From positions 992,001 to 1,056,000 of the forward strand of contig NZ_LT629804.1 in the NCBI RefSeq assembly GCF_900105865.1: a DNA stretch of 64,000 bases, written 5' to 3'. A program made the translations under genes and the position numbers. A model generated the notes under the pieces. It was given only the letters and a program-made list of their open reading frames with translations. It made no database searches and had not been told where the DNA came from. Positions within the stretch are counted from its first letter, which is position 1. Each line of letters begins with the position of its first letter. This stretch comes from Arcanobacterium phocae (GTDB taxonomy: Bacteria; Actinomycetota; Actinomycetes; Actinomycetales; Actinomycetaceae). Positions 30,571-40,236 of this stretch are shown here, piece by piece.

Positions 30571-32862
30571 CTAGTTAGCGTGACGACGGCGTGCGATCGT
30601 TGCGCCTGTGAGTGTTGAGATGAGTGCTAATCCTGCTAGGCCAGTAAGGCTGATACCGGTTTTTGCTAGGCCGGTTGATGGTGTTTCTACTGGCTTTGGT
30701 GTTTGTGGCTTAGCGTTTGGTTGTGCTGGTGTGAGCTCGAGGGCTGGAATAGTGTGTTTTCCAGGCTTGAGCGGTGTTAACGGGTAGGTTGTTTCTGGAT
30801 CAGCTTCGATTACCTTGATCTTCACTGCAACTTTTTCGGTCTTACCATCGAGGTGAGTAACTACTACATGGAAAACATAGTCTTTAAGTTCAACATACTC
30901 AGATGGTTTGACTGTGATGGTACCGGTCTTTTCGTCAACCATAACCCAGCTTGGCATGTCTGCACCCTTAGCGAAGGTGACTGCGCGTGGTAGGGCGCGT
31001 TCCTTGCCGAACAAGGTAGCAGTAAGGTCAACGCTGGCTGACTTTAGTTGCTGGACTGTTGTATCAGCATACGACAGCTTCCACAACTGAGACTTTAGTT
31101 CTGGGGCGTTGTCTGCCTTGGTGATAGTGATCTTGACTGGGACGGTTGTGACTTCGCCGTCGAGGTGGGTGACAGCAACTGTGAATTCGTAGTCTTGTGC
31201 TGCAACGTATTCGTCTGGGTTGGCGGTTACTTCACCGGTCTTTGGATCTACTGTGATCCAGCTTGGCATGTCTGCACCCTTAGCGAAGGTGACTGCGCGT
31301 GGTAGGGCGCGTTCCTTGCCGAACAAGGTAGCAGTAAGGTCAACGCTGGCTGACTTTAGTTGCTGGACTGTTGTATCAGCATACGACAGCTTCCACAACT
31401 GAGACTTTAGTTCTGGGGCGTTGTCTGCCTTGGTGATAGTGATCTTGACTGGGACGGTTGTGACTTCGCCGTCGAGGTGGGTGACAGCAACTGTGAATTC
31501 GTAGTCTTGTGCTGCAACGTATTCGTCTGGGTTGGCGGTTACTTCACCGGTCTTTGGATCTACTGTGATCCAGCTTGGCATGTCTGCACCCTTAGCGAAG
31601 GTGACTGCGCGTGGTAGGGCGCGTTCCTTACCGAACAAGGTAGCAGTAAGGTCAACGCTGGCTGACTTTAGTTGCTGGACTGTTGTATCAGCATACGACA
31701 GCTTCCACAACTGAGACTTTAGTTCTGGGGCGTTGTCTGCCTTGGTGATAGTGATGTTAACTGGGTATAGTCCGGTTGAACCATCAAGGTGGGTAATGAG
31801 GATTTGGAATGTGTAGTTTCGTGGTTCGGTATACTCGTCAGGGGTGATTGTGAGTGTTCCGGTGTTTTTGTTGATCTTTACCCAGCTAGGTACGTCTTCG
31901 CTTGGTGCGAAGGTTACTGCACGTGGTAGGGCGCGTTCCTTGCCGAATAGTGTCGCTTTTACTGAGAGATCGATGTGTTCGCGTTGTTCTAATGTGAGGT
32001 CTGGATACGAAATATCCCACAACTGAGACTCAAGCTCTGGAGTAAGCTTTTCCGTAACTATGAAAGAAGCTGTTGCAGACTCTTTACTTCCGTCAGCATA
32101 AGTGATTTCAACATTGATATTGTGCTTTCCGAGTTGAGCATCAATGTCAATTGGTCCGAGACGGAGATATCCAGGATTTATCACCTCAGCACCGAATGGG
32201 GTTGTTTTTAAGCTTAATGAGAAATCTCCACTGGGCACTTTGATTAGCGGAACACCGTTTTTAGGCTTAAACATTACACGCGGAAGAACGAGCTCAGAAG
32301 CTCCTTGCTCTATTGAAGAGAATGAATCAGGAGTGTTTGGTTCTTCTAGAAATAGTGGCTCGTACAAGGACGCATCAGTTGGTATTTCAGGTAATGAATC
32401 CTTACTATCCATCAAATTGGCGAAGGATAGTTCAAGAGAACGCCCTACATGTACATTAGATAGCTCCGCAGTTTTAGCTTTTTTACCAGAGAAACTATAT
32501 AGGTCCCGGTCGGAAATTTCAGGGCCGTAACCTTGATCTTTTCCGACATAGACATAGAAATTAATAGTTTTATCATCGCCAAGTGGCGTAAGGGAAATAG
32601 TTTTTGTGTCTTTGGAAATTGCCTGGTCTTTTTTAGTCTTCTTATCAACTGACCATTGATAAACGCGCACCATGTCTTTAAATGTTGGTCGGTTTGATGG
32701 TAGTGAATCGAAATCGAAGGTAACTTCGAGAGAAGCTTTTTGTTTAGCTGTCTCCTCTGCGTGGGCTGATATGGGCTGGCTGAAGACGAAACTCAATCCA
32801 ACGAATGCTAGGGAGAAAGCTAGTAAAGCTGCTCCTCCGCGCTTCAAGGTAGTTCTTGTCAT
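30571..32862 (-). CDS. LAxTG-anchored surface protein with four Rib-like repeats
   Basis: A 763-residue protein with a signal peptide ending SAHAEE (about 1-35). An N-terminal domain follows (about 45-160; FDFDSLPSNRPTFKDMVRVY) that is also present in the paralogue at 33050-35599. A linker Ig-like domain comes next, then four tandem ~104-residue repeats (first divergent, two nearly identical, last partly divergent). A proline-rich segment precedes LAKTG, a hydrophobic helix and RRRHAN. The repeats (LFGKERALP, W-V-D-TG-T, DYxFxVxVTHLDG) resemble Rib/alpha-like wall repeats. LAxTG is the signal favoured by class E sortases. AGGAG lies 5 bases before the ATG. Adhesion or wall-spacing is a reasonable inference; the ligand is unknown. 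Confidence 0.8.
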   Translation of the reverse strand: MTRTTLKRGGAALLAFSLAFVGLSFVFSQPISAHAEETAKQKASLEVTFDFDSLPSNRPTFKDMVRVYQWSVDKKTKKDQAISKDTKTISLTPLGDDKTINFYVYVGKDQGYGPEISDRDLYSFSGKKAKTAELSNVHVGRSLELSFANLMDSKDSLPEIPTDASLYEPLFLEEPNTPDSFSSIEQGASELVLPRVMFKPKNGVPLIKVPSGDFSLSLKTTPFGAEVINPGYLRLGPIDIDAQLGKHNINVEITYADGSKESATASFIVTEKLTPELESQLWDISYPDLTLEQREHIDLSVKATLFGKERALPRAVTFAPSEDVPSWVKINKNTGTLTITPDEYTEPRNYTFQILITHLDGSTGLYPVNITITKADNAPELKSQLWKLSYADTTVQQLKSASVDLTATLFGKERALPRAVTFAKGADMPSWITVDPKTGEVTANPDEYVAAQDYEFTVAVTHLDGEVTTVPVKITITKADNAPELKSQLWKLSYADTTVQQLKSASVDLTATLFGKERALPRAVTFAKGADMPSWITVDPKTGEVTANPDEYVAAQDYEFTVAVTHLDGEVTTVPVKITITKADNAPELKSQLWKLSYADTTVQQLKSASVDLTATLFGKERALPRAVTFAKGADMPSWVMVDEKTGTITVKPSEYVELKDYVFHVVVTHLDGKTEKVAVKIKVIEADPETTYPLTPLKPGKHTIPALELTPAQPNAKPQTPKPVETPSTGLAKTGISLTGLAGLALISTLTGATIARRRHAN
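30801..32048 (-). repeat. Four tandem 312-bp coding repeats
   Basis: Units of 312 bases (104 codons). The two central units (about 31113-31424 and 31425-31736) are almost identical at DNA level; the outer units are more diverged. They invite copy-number change by recombination and may be mis-assembled from short reads. Confidence 0.9.
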
Positions 32863-32996
32863 TAATGCTCCTAAATGGAATGCGATAAATTAAACGAATG
32901 CGGAAAGATGTTTGGATAGAACGATCTTTCTTATTTAAGAATATCGAAGAACGTAGTGCAGATTGAAATATGTGACTTATATCTTTGCCATAGGTT

Positions 32997-33028
32997 GTGG
33001 GGGTCACGTTCTTAAACGTGACCCCCAC
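32997..33028. terminator. Duplicated terminator downstream of second repeat protein
   Basis: Same 14-bp stem as at 30518-30549 with loop CTTA (arms 32997-33010 and 33015-33028). It belongs to the duplicated 3' end of the two paralogues. Confidence 0.8.
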
Positions 33029-33049
33029 GGATCTTTTTGTGTTTTGTGG

Positions 33050-35599
33050 CTAGTTAGCGTGACGACGGCGTGCGATCGTTGCGCCTGTGAGTGTTGAGAT
33101 GAGTGCTAATCCTGCTAGGCCAGTAAGGCTGATACCGGTTTTTGCTAGGCCAGTTGATGGTGTTTCTACTGGCTTTGGTGCTTGTGGCTTAGCGTTTGGT
33201 TGTGCTGGTGTGAGCTCGAGGGCTGGAATAGTGTGTTTTCCAGGCTTGAGCGGTGTTAACGGGTAGGTTGTTTCTGGATCCGCTTCGATTACCTTGATCT
33301 TCACTGCAACTTTTTCGGTCTTACCATCGAGGTGAGTAACTACTACATGGAAAACATAGTCTTTAAGCTCAACATACTCAGATGGTTTGACTGTGATGGT
33401 ACCGGTCTTTTCGTCAACCATAACCCAGCTTGGCATGTCTGCACCCTTAGCGAAGGTGACTGCGCGTGGTAGGGCGCGTTCCTTGCCGAACAAGGTAGCA
33501 GTAAGGTCAACGCTGGCTGACTTTAGTTGCTGGACTGTTGTATCAGCATACGACAGCTTCCACAACTGAGACTTTAGTTCTGGGGCGTTGTCTGCCTTGG
33601 TGATAGTGATCTTAACTGGGACGGTCGTAACTTCGCCGTCGAGGTGGGTAACAACAACTGTGAATTCGTAGTCTTGTGCTGCAACGTATTCGTCTGGGTT
33701 GGCGGTTACTTCACCGGTCTTTGGATCTACTGTGATCCAGCTTGGCATGTCTGCACCCTTAGCGAAGGTGACTGCGCGTGGTAGGGCGCGTTCCTTGCCG
33801 AACAAGGTAGCAGTAAGGTCAACGCTGGCTGACTTTAGTTGCTGGACTGTTGTGTCAGCATACGACAGCTTCCACAACTGAGACTTTAGTTCTGGGGCGT
33901 TGTCTGCCTTGGTGATAGTGATCTTAACTGGGACGGTCGTGACTTCGCCGTTGAGGTGGGTGACAGCAACTGTGAAAGTGTGGTCTTGTGCTGCAACGTA
34001 TTCGTCTGGGGTGGCGGTTACTTTACCGGTCTTTGGATCTACTGTGATCCAGCTTGGCATGTCGGTACCGGGGGTGAAAGTAATGCCAGCTGGCAGTGAG
34101 CTTTTCTTGCCGAACAAGCTAGCAGTTACATTAACGCTCTGGCTTTCGTTCTGAGCAACAGTGAGTTTATTGTATGAGAACTTCCAGGCAGTTGTATCGA
34201 GATCGCCAGCTGGTGCCTTAGTGACAGTGATCGTCACTGGGGCTAAAGTAACTGTATCGTCGAGGTGAGTAACAACCATTTTGAAAGTGTAGTCTTGTGC
34301 GGCTACAAATTCGTCTGGCTTGGCTGTTACAGTACCGGTCTTAGAATCTACTGTGACCCATTTGTGTGTGTTCTCGCCTGTGGAGAAGGTGATGTCGTGG
34401 GGTAGTGAGGTTTTCTTACCGAATAGGCTAGCAGTTACATCAACGCTCTGGGTTTCGTTTTGAGTAACAGTGAGCTTGTCGTAAGAGAACCTCCAGGCAG
34501 CTGAGGGAGAAGCAGAGCTTTCTTCTTGAGGGGTAATAATGACAATGGCATCGCCTTGGGCGATGAGATTGCCTTTGTAGGTTGCCTTGACATGAAGCTT
34601 GTATGTTCCGGTCTGAGCATCAATAGCTGGCGCAACAGTTATCTCTCCGGTGGTCGGATTAATTTTAATGGCTGAATGAGGTGCTGACGTGAGAGAGAAC
34701 ATACTTCCTTGTGGCATATTGACAAGAAGATTCTCGAGCTTAGCGTTAGCAGTAACGGTTACTGTTTTTCCTTGCTCCACTGAGATGGGGTGAGGACCAT
34801 AGATGAGCTCCATAATCTTAGCGGCTACGATGGGAAAATTAATGCCAACAGTGTCAAAAGTTCCGTCTTTATAAGTCACTTTGATAGAAACGGTATGAGT
34901 TCCTTGCGTAATCGTGTAGTCAGGATGAATGGTAACTATGCCATTGGTGTCAATAGTAGCATTTAAACCATTTGTATTGGAAATAATCTCAAATTTTGCT
35001 ACTCCGTTTGCTGGAGAAGTAAGCTCAACGCCGTTCAAGGAAACGAATTTTGGAGCGGGAAGAGAGAATGTTTGTCCTTGTTCAACTTCGCTAGGGACGT
35101 CAAAAGTAGGCGTATAAATAGCATTATCGGCCAATGGTCGTGGAAGATGTTGTGCATCTTTGTGTAGATTATCGTATGTAACGTTGTAAGAACTGCCGGG
35201 GGTGGCGTTTATGTCGTCGGTTTGCGCTAGCTCTCCATTGCTGAAACGGTTCCAGACGTCGATGTTAGAGCCTTTAAAATTACCAATATATACTATGAAG
35301 TTTACAGTGGTTTCTGCCCCGAGAGGCTTGATAGTCACGTATTTTTTATCTTTTGAGATACGCTGAGCTGAGGTTGTAAAATTTCCCGAATTTTCCCACT
35401 GGTAAACCCAGACGTGATCGGCAAAGTTGCCTTTGCCTGCTAGTGAATCAAAATCAAAATTGACGGTCACGCTTTGAGCTTGGGCATTTTCTTCTGCGTG
35501 AGCGAAGCGCGTGGTGAGCAAACCACCACTTAATGCTACAAGCATAAGAACAAGAGCTAAAACAAAAGCCCATACTTGCTGAAGTTTCTTAGTGATCAT
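33050..35599 (-). CDS. LAxTG-anchored surface protein with four Rib-like repeats (paralogue)
   Basis: An 849-residue paralogue of the neighbouring protein. It has a signal peptide ending FAHAEE, the same N-terminal domain type (VNFDFDSLAGKGNFADHV), two Ig-like segments not matched in the paralogue (about 150-360), then four ~104-residue Rib-like repeats. The first two are diverged (AWRFSYDKLTV, AWKFSYNKLTV); the last two and the whole C-terminus through LAKTG to RRRHAN are nearly identical to the paralogue. The ATG two codons into the longest frame is preferred, being 7 bases after AGGA. The 3' ends including terminators are duplicated, pointing to tandem duplication plus gene conversion. Confidence 0.8.
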   Translation of the reverse strand: MITKKLQQVWAFVLALVLMLVALSGGLLTTRFAHAEENAQAQSVTVNFDFDSLAGKGNFADHVWVYQWENSGNFTTSAQRISKDKKYVTIKPLGAETTVNFIVYIGNFKGSNIDVWNRFSNGELAQTDDINATPGSSYNVTYDNLHKDAQHLPRPLADNAIYTPTFDVPSEVEQGQTFSLPAPKFVSLNGVELTSPANGVAKFEIISNTNGLNATIDTNGIVTIHPDYTITQGTHTVSIKVTYKDGTFDTVGINFPIVAAKIMELIYGPHPISVEQGKTVTVTANAKLENLLVNMPQGSMFSLTSAPHSAIKINPTTGEITVAPAIDAQTGTYKLHVKATYKGNLIAQGDAIVIITPQEESSASPSAAWRFSYDKLTVTQNETQSVDVTASLFGKKTSLPHDITFSTGENTHKWVTVDSKTGTVTAKPDEFVAAQDYTFKMVVTHLDDTVTLAPVTITVTKAPAGDLDTTAWKFSYNKLTVAQNESQSVNVTASLFGKKSSLPAGITFTPGTDMPSWITVDPKTGKVTATPDEYVAAQDHTFTVAVTHLNGEVTTVPVKITITKADNAPELKSQLWKLSYADTTVQQLKSASVDLTATLFGKERALPRAVTFAKGADMPSWITVDPKTGEVTANPDEYVAAQDYEFTVVVTHLDGEVTTVPVKITITKADNAPELKSQLWKLSYADTTVQQLKSASVDLTATLFGKERALPRAVTFAKGADMPSWVMVDEKTGTITVKPSEYVELKDYVFHVVVTHLDGKTEKVAVKIKVIEADPETTYPLTPLKPGKHTIPALELTPAQPNAKPQAPKPVETPSTGLAKTGISLTGLAGLALISTLTGATIARRRHAN
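33280..34510 (-). repeat. Four tandem coding repeats of the paralogue
   Basis: About 312-base units. The two units nearest the 3' end (about 33280-33902) match those of the neighbouring gene almost base for base; the other two are diverged. Confidence 0.85.
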
Positions 35600-35795
35600 A
35601 CGCATTTCCTATGTGTACTTACCAGAACCTATGCAAAATATTTCAGGCTCTGGATAGCTGATATATCAGAATTAGTATAAACGGAAGTGGAAAGTAGTTC
35701 CAGAAAAATGAAAAGACTTTCAGTGGGTTAGAGCACATAAGTGGGTTAATTGTCGAAAAAACATAGTCTAGTGGTAATTAAAAGAAGTCTAATAA

Positions 35796-35836
35796 AAAGT
35801 GAGCGGTTCTCTATCAGAGGAAGAACCGCTCACTTT
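35796..35836 (-). terminator. Terminator of pta-ackA-GNAT operon
   Basis: A 15-bp stem (arms 35796-35810 and 35822-35836) with an 11-base loop. On the minus strand it is followed by a run of T, as expected for Rho-independent termination. Confidence 0.88.
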
Positions 35837-35852
35837 GTCATTAATTGCACGC

Positions 35853-36308
35853 TTATCGGGTATTTGTCACCCGATACACGTTGGTTTCGCGTAGCTCAAA
35901 ACCGGCTCGTTGATACAACCGGTTAGCTGCCTCGCGCGATGGGCGAGAGGTCAGATCAACCGTCTTTGCACCTCGTTTCTTCGCCAACTCAATAGCGGTA
36001 GTAACTAGTGACGCGCCAACGCCCTTGCCGCGGGCTGCCTCATCAACAACCACGTCTTCCACCCAGGCGCGCCACCCGGTTGGAATCTCGAATGTGACAA
36101 GCGTCAGCATACCGAGAATCGGTGCTTCGCCAGCTTCGCCAGCGCCGTCGTCGCCCCGGAAAACCAGCAAATCAACGCAGTCCTGTGCCAAAAAGCCCTC
36201 GATTTGTTCGCCGTTCATTGGCTTAGCCGAACGCGAAAGCTGACCAATCAACCGGCCGAATGCGGCTTCTAGCTCTGGGGTGACGTCAGTGACGAGATCT
36301 ACTGCCAT
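35853..36308 (-). CDS. GNAT family N-acetyltransferase
   Basis: A 151-residue acetyltransferase with the acetyl-CoA motif VVDEAARGKGVGASLVTTAIE (about residues 90-110) and ANRLYQRAGFELRETNVYR near the C-terminus. It starts 2 bases after the ackA stop and is co-transcribed with pta-ackA, using the acetyl-CoA/acetyl-phosphate branch point. A protein-lysine acetyltransferase role would fit that context but is speculative. A hairpin follows its stop. Confidence 0.85.
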   Translation of the reverse strand: MAVDLVTDVTPELEAAFGRLIGQLSRSAKPMNGEQIEGFLAQDCVDLLVFRGDDGAGEAGEAPILGMLTLVTFEIPTGWRAWVEDVVVDEAARGKGVGASLVTTAIELAKKRGAKTVDLTSRPSREAANRLYQRAGFELRETNVYRVTNTR

Positions 36309-36310
36309 TT

Positions 36311-37483
36311 TCAGATCACTTCCATAGCTTGCTGAGCAATCGAGAGCTCTTCGTTGGTTGGAACAACAAGCACGGTAACTGCCGAATCTGGAGTCGAAAT
36401 TACGCGCGGTTCCTTCGAGCGAACCATGTTCTTATCGGCGTCGTACTTGACGCCGAATGGTGCCAACCGATCGAGCAGCATCTTGCGGGTCTCCCACGAA
36501 TTTTCGCCCACGCCAGCGGTGAAGGTGAGCACATCCAAGCCACCCATCACTGCGGTGTAAGAGCCAACGTACTTCAGTAACCGGTGAATGTAGACTTCGA
36601 GTGCTTCGATTGCGTTCTCGTTGCCCTCATGAGCCATCTCCCAAACCGAGCGCATATCGTTCGAACCGGTCAGGCCCTTCAAGCCTGACTGCTTGTTGAA
36701 CAGGGTGTCGAGTTCGTCGATGGACATACCAGCCTGACGAGCAAGATGGAATACCGCTGCTGGATCAATGTCACCAGTACGAGTACCCATGACTAGACCT
36801 TCGAGTGGGGTCAAGCCCATCGAGGTGTCTACAGCTTCACCGTTTACTACGGCCGAAACTGAGGCACCGTTACCCAAGTGCAAAACGATCTGCTTGAGAT
36901 CGTCGCGGCCCAGCATCTCCGTCACTTTACGAGAGATAAACTGGTGGGAGGTGCCGTGTGCGCCATAACGGCGAATTTGATACTTTTCGGCAACTTCACG
37001 GTCAATAGCGTAGGTGGCGGCTTCGGCTGGCAAGTGCTGGAAGAACGCAGTATCGAAAACGGCGACGTTTGGCACGTCGAATAGTTCACGCGCAACCTTG
37101 ATACCCTTCAAGTGGGCTGGGTTGTGGAGTGGTCCAAGCGGAATGAGCTCTTCGATCAAACCTTCCACGCGATCATCAATGACGGCAGCCTTATCGAAGT
37201 GCTTTCCGCCTTGAACGACGCGGTGGCCAACTGCCTTGATTCCGGCTTCGTCAAGGTTCGGGCCAACTTCGTTGAACAACCGGATAACTTCACGCAAGCC
37301 AACACCGTGGTCTGGCACTGGCTCGTTGATGTCAGTTGTGGTGCCGTTGTAGTTGTGCTCGATGTGACCTTCTGGTTCGCCAATACGCTCAACAAGGCCA
37401 GAAGCGATGGATTCGCCGGTTTCTGGATTCACGAGCTGATATTTAATTGACGAGGAACCAGAGTTGATAACAAGAACTGTCAT
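36311..37483 (-). CDS. ackA: Acetate kinase
   Basis: Converts acetyl phosphate and ADP to acetate and ATP. The 390-residue protein opens MTVLVINSGSSSIKYQLV and contains AVGHRVVQGG, FDTAFFQHLP, YGAHGTSHQFIS, LHLGNGASVSAV (phosphate loop) and TFTAGVGENS. The gene lies 57 bases after pta on the same strand and precedes the GNAT gene, forming a pta-ackA fermentation operon. Confidence 0.97.
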   Translation of the reverse strand: MTVLVINSGSSSIKYQLVNPETGESIASGLVERIGEPEGHIEHNYNGTTTDINEPVPDHGVGLREVIRLFNEVGPNLDEAGIKAVGHRVVQGGKHFDKAAVIDDRVEGLIEELIPLGPLHNPAHLKGIKVARELFDVPNVAVFDTAFFQHLPAEAATYAIDREVAEKYQIRRYGAHGTSHQFISRKVTEMLGRDDLKQIVLHLGNGASVSAVVNGEAVDTSMGLTPLEGLVMGTRTGDIDPAAVFHLARQAGMSIDELDTLFNKQSGLKGLTGSNDMRSVWEMAHEGNENAIEALEVYIHRLLKYVGSYTAVMGGLDVLTFTAGVGENSWETRKMLLDRLAPFGVKYDADKNMVRSKEPRVISTPDSAVTVLVVPTNEELSIAQQAMEVI

Positions 37484-37540
37484 TGTTCGTTTCTTACTTT
37501 CTATGACGGAGTTTGATGAATGCCGACGGCGGTGTGCGCG

Positions 37541-39160
37541 TCAGTTCTGAGCTTGGATTGCGGTGATAGCAACAGTGTTGACGATGTCTTCAACAAGTGC
37601 ACCGCGGGACAAATCGTTGACCGGCTTATTCAGACCCTGCAAAACTGGGCCCACGGCAACTGCGCCGGCCGAACGCTGGACAGCCTTGTAACCGATGTTG
37701 CCGGCGTTGAGCGTTGGGAAGACGAACACGTTCGCCTTACCGGCAACCGGGGAGTCAGGCAGCTTGGTTTGTGCAACGTGAGCGTCAACCGCAGCGTCAT
37801 ACTGGATGGGGCCCTCGAGTGCCAGCTCTGGAGCCATTTCACGTGCGATAGCAGTTGCTTCGACGACGGCGTCCACGTCTGGACCCTTGCCAGAAGTGCC
37901 GGTGGAGTAGGAGAGCATAGCAACGCGCGGATCGACGCCGAATGCCTTCGCGGTTTCCGCAGAGGAGACCGCAATACCGGCGAGCTCTTGTGGGCTCGGG
38001 TTAGTGTTGACTGCACAATCGCCGTAAACATAGACGCGGTCTTCCATGAGCATCAGGAAGCAGGACGAAACGAGCGCCGCACCTGGCTTAGTCTTAATGA
38101 TTTGGAAGGACGGAACGATGGTGTGAGCGGTGGTGTGGATCGCGCCGGAAACCATGCCATCGGCGTCGTTCATGTGAACCATCATGGTGCCGAAGTAGGA
38201 CAGATCCTTAACCTTCTCGCGAGCCTGCTCGATCGTCACGCCCTTCTTGGCGCGCAGGCGAGCAAATTCTTGGGCGTACTTTTCGTTCAGTTCTGGATCG
38301 TCAACTGAAACAATGCGTGCCTTGGATACGTCAACGCCGAGTTCGGCAGCGTGTGCGTGGATCTGATCGGCGTCGCCAATCAAAATAATGTCAGCAACTT
38401 CGCGAGCTAGGAGTTCATCAGCGGCACGCAAAATGCGTGGGTCGGTAGCTTCGGGGAGCACGATTCGCTTGCGGTCGGCGCGGGCGCGGGAAATCAGCCA
38501 TGACTGGAAGGATAGTGGGGTGACGACGTCGGAACCCTGCTCCATCGCAGCGATCAAAGCGTTACGGCCAGCTTCGGATAGTTCGATTGCTTCGCCGTCG
38601 GCAAAAACGATCGCGTTGTCGATACCAGCTTCAGCTACGATGTCCGAATCAGCGTTGGTGACAACGATGCCCGAAATTGGGGCGTGCTCGTGGGTGAATT
38701 CGTTGGCAGACAGCGAGACGATTGTGGCAAGCTGATCAGCCGAACGCAGCGCGCCCGAAACTGCGAACATAATGGTGGTGGACAAGTTTGCTGCTGCGCG
38801 ACCAATGCGGGCAAGCACACCCGGGTTGAGCGGATCGCCGTCGAGCAAACCAAGAATAAGAACAGCATCGAATTGTTGTGCGTAATCGGTGTAGCGCTTG
38901 ACGACGTCGGTCATTGCGGCTTCTTCGTCATCCACGTATGCTTGGCGGGTAGCACCCCAGGCAAGCTGAAGGTCATCCTCGCGGCCAAGAAGGCTCAAGG
39001 CTTCTTGGAACTGAATGTCTTGTTCGACCGGGCCGTTAGTAAAAGCACGGAATACTCCTACTGACGAGTATGTTTTTTGTAGCTCAGCAACGAGCGTACG
39101 AACGAGTGCTTGAGTTCCAACATTTCCTTCGGCTGCGGTGAAGTACAGACTGTGAGTCAC
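37541..39160 (-). CDS. pta: Phosphate acetyltransferase
   Basis: Converts acetyl-CoA and phosphate to acetyl phosphate. The 539-residue long form has an N-terminal P-loop/CobQ-like and DRTGG-type region (about 1-205) and a C-terminal PTA_PTB catalytic domain. That domain starts at RKRIVLPEATDPRIL and includes VSGAIHTTAHTIVPSFQIIK and FVFPTLNAGNIGYKAVQR. GTG 39160 is chosen because AAAGGA lies 6 bases upstream; a TTG five codons earlier is less likely. It is divergent from the rluA-type gene with 79 bases between. Confidence 0.95.
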   Translation of the reverse strand: MTHSLYFTAAEGNVGTQALVRTLVAELQKTYSSVGVFRAFTNGPVEQDIQFQEALSLLGREDDLQLAWGATRQAYVDDEEAAMTDVVKRYTDYAQQFDAVLILGLLDGDPLNPGVLARIGRAAANLSTTIMFAVSGALRSADQLATIVSLSANEFTHEHAPISGIVVTNADSDIVAEAGIDNAIVFADGEAIELSEAGRNALIAAMEQGSDVVTPLSFQSWLISRARADRKRIVLPEATDPRILRAADELLAREVADIILIGDADQIHAHAAELGVDVSKARIVSVDDPELNEKYAQEFARLRAKKGVTIEQAREKVKDLSYFGTMMVHMNDADGMVSGAIHTTAHTIVPSFQIIKTKPGAALVSSCFLMLMEDRVYVYGDCAVNTNPSPQELAGIAVSSAETAKAFGVDPRVAMLSYSTGTSGKGPDVDAVVEATAIAREMAPELALEGPIQYDAAVDAHVAQTKLPDSPVAGKANVFVFPTLNAGNIGYKAVQRSAGAVAVGPVLQGLNKPVNDLSRGALVEDIVNTVAITAIQAQN

Positions 39161-39239
39161 GTCGGGTCCTTTCAACGTCTTTGGTGTAACGTCTTTATTT
39201 TGTCACGGTTTTAGGACTTTCGGGTAAAGGAGAACATAG

Positions 39240-40169
39240 TTGCGTACCCCTCGTTCTGTTCGACGCGCGCGCCATCGGGTAGCAGTGCGCCCAGCTTTGC
39301 GGGGCGGAATCAACGCTACGCCGGTCACCTTAGAGCCCGGTTCGTGGCGAACTATCGGCGAATGGATAGTGACGCGCTTCGGTGACCTTGGGCTGGTGTT
39401 GCTTGATGCGGGGGACGTTTTGGCCGACGGGGGACGTGAGATATCTCGCGCCGAACCTTATGTTTCGGGGATGCGGGTATGGATTTTTCGTCCCGTTCCA
39501 GACGAGCCAGATTCACCGATTGAGTTGAGTGTGGTTGCTGACGAAGAGCGGTTCATTGTGGTGGATAAACCTCACGGTATGGCGACGATTCCGCGCGGTT
39601 CCCATGTGGCGCACACGGTTACGGTGGCAGCCCGCCGGCAGTTTAACGACGACGATCTGGTATGTGCTCACCGGTTGGATGCCGAAACTGCCGGGTTGGT
39701 GTTGCTCACTCGCGAACCCCGGTGGCGCAAACCGTACCAGACCTTGTTTGAACGCCGGGTTGTAGGGAAGACGTATTGTGCGATCACCCGCGATATTCCC
39801 GGGTTCGATACCTGGGAAACCGTGGAACTGCGGTTAGAGCGCGGATATCGGCCGCTGGCCACCGACGTCGTTCCTGGTGAACCGAACTCGGTGACGCAGA
39901 TGCGAATCGTGGCGCGCGCCGACGGGCTAGCTCAATGGGAGCTTATTCCGCACACCGGGAAAACTCATCAGTTGCGGGTCACATTAGAACATGTGGGTGC
40001 GCCGATTTTAGGCGATCCGCTTTATCCGCGGCTGTTCACGAAAGAAGAGGAAGCCGCGCGGGCATATCCACTGCAACTTCACGCCCGGGAACTGAGTTTC
40101 GTGGACCCAGTGGACGGAGTGGAACGAGTGTTTACTAGTTCGGCACGGTTGGCGCAGGCGATTGTTTGA
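39240..40169 (+). CDS. RluA-family RNA pseudouridine synthase
   Basis: A 309-residue pseudouridine synthase. The catalytic motif CAHRLDAETAGLVLLTREP has the nucleophilic Asp at about residue 144. IVVDKPHGMATIPRGS and GKTHQLRVTLEHVGAPILGDPLYP flank it as in RluA/RluD proteins. An S4-like N-terminal region is degenerate or absent. The start is TTG at 39240, supported by AAAGGAG 7 bases upstream. The target uridine (23S rRNA or tRNA) cannot be assigned from sequence alone. Confidence 0.9.
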   Translation: MRTPRSVRRARHRVAVRPALRGGINATPVTLEPGSWRTIGEWIVTRFGDLGLVLLDAGDVLADGGREISRAEPYVSGMRVWIFRPVPDEPDSPIELSVVADEERFIVVDKPHGMATIPRGSHVAHTVTVAARRQFNDDDLVCAHRLDAETAGLVLLTREPRWRKPYQTLFERRVVGKTYCAITRDIPGFDTWETVELRLERGYRPLATDVVPGEPNSVTQMRIVARADGLAQWELIPHTGKTHQLRVTLEHVGAPILGDPLYPRLFTKEEEAARAYPLQLHARELSFVDPVDGVERVFTSSARLAQAIV

Positions 40170-40178
40170 TGGGTTTTA

Positions 40179-40203
40179 AGTTGTTCGGGAATGTCGAACA
40201 ACT
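40179..40203. terminator. Hairpin between rluA-type gene and small membrane protein gene
   Basis: A 9-bp perfect stem (arms 40179-40187 and 40195-40203), 7-base loop, between converging genes. Confidence 0.6.
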
Positions 40204-40236
40204 GCCATCGACGGCAAACAATGTTCTGTATGTTCA

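Noticed and set aside
30801..34510. Regular repeats considered as a CRISPR array
   Set aside because: Units are 312 bases, translate continuously and have no short unique spacers.
37520..38308. Long plus-strand open frame opposite pta
   Set aside because: It is the antisense shadow of a strongly conserved gene, and its translation is rich in C, W and R without any recognisable domain.
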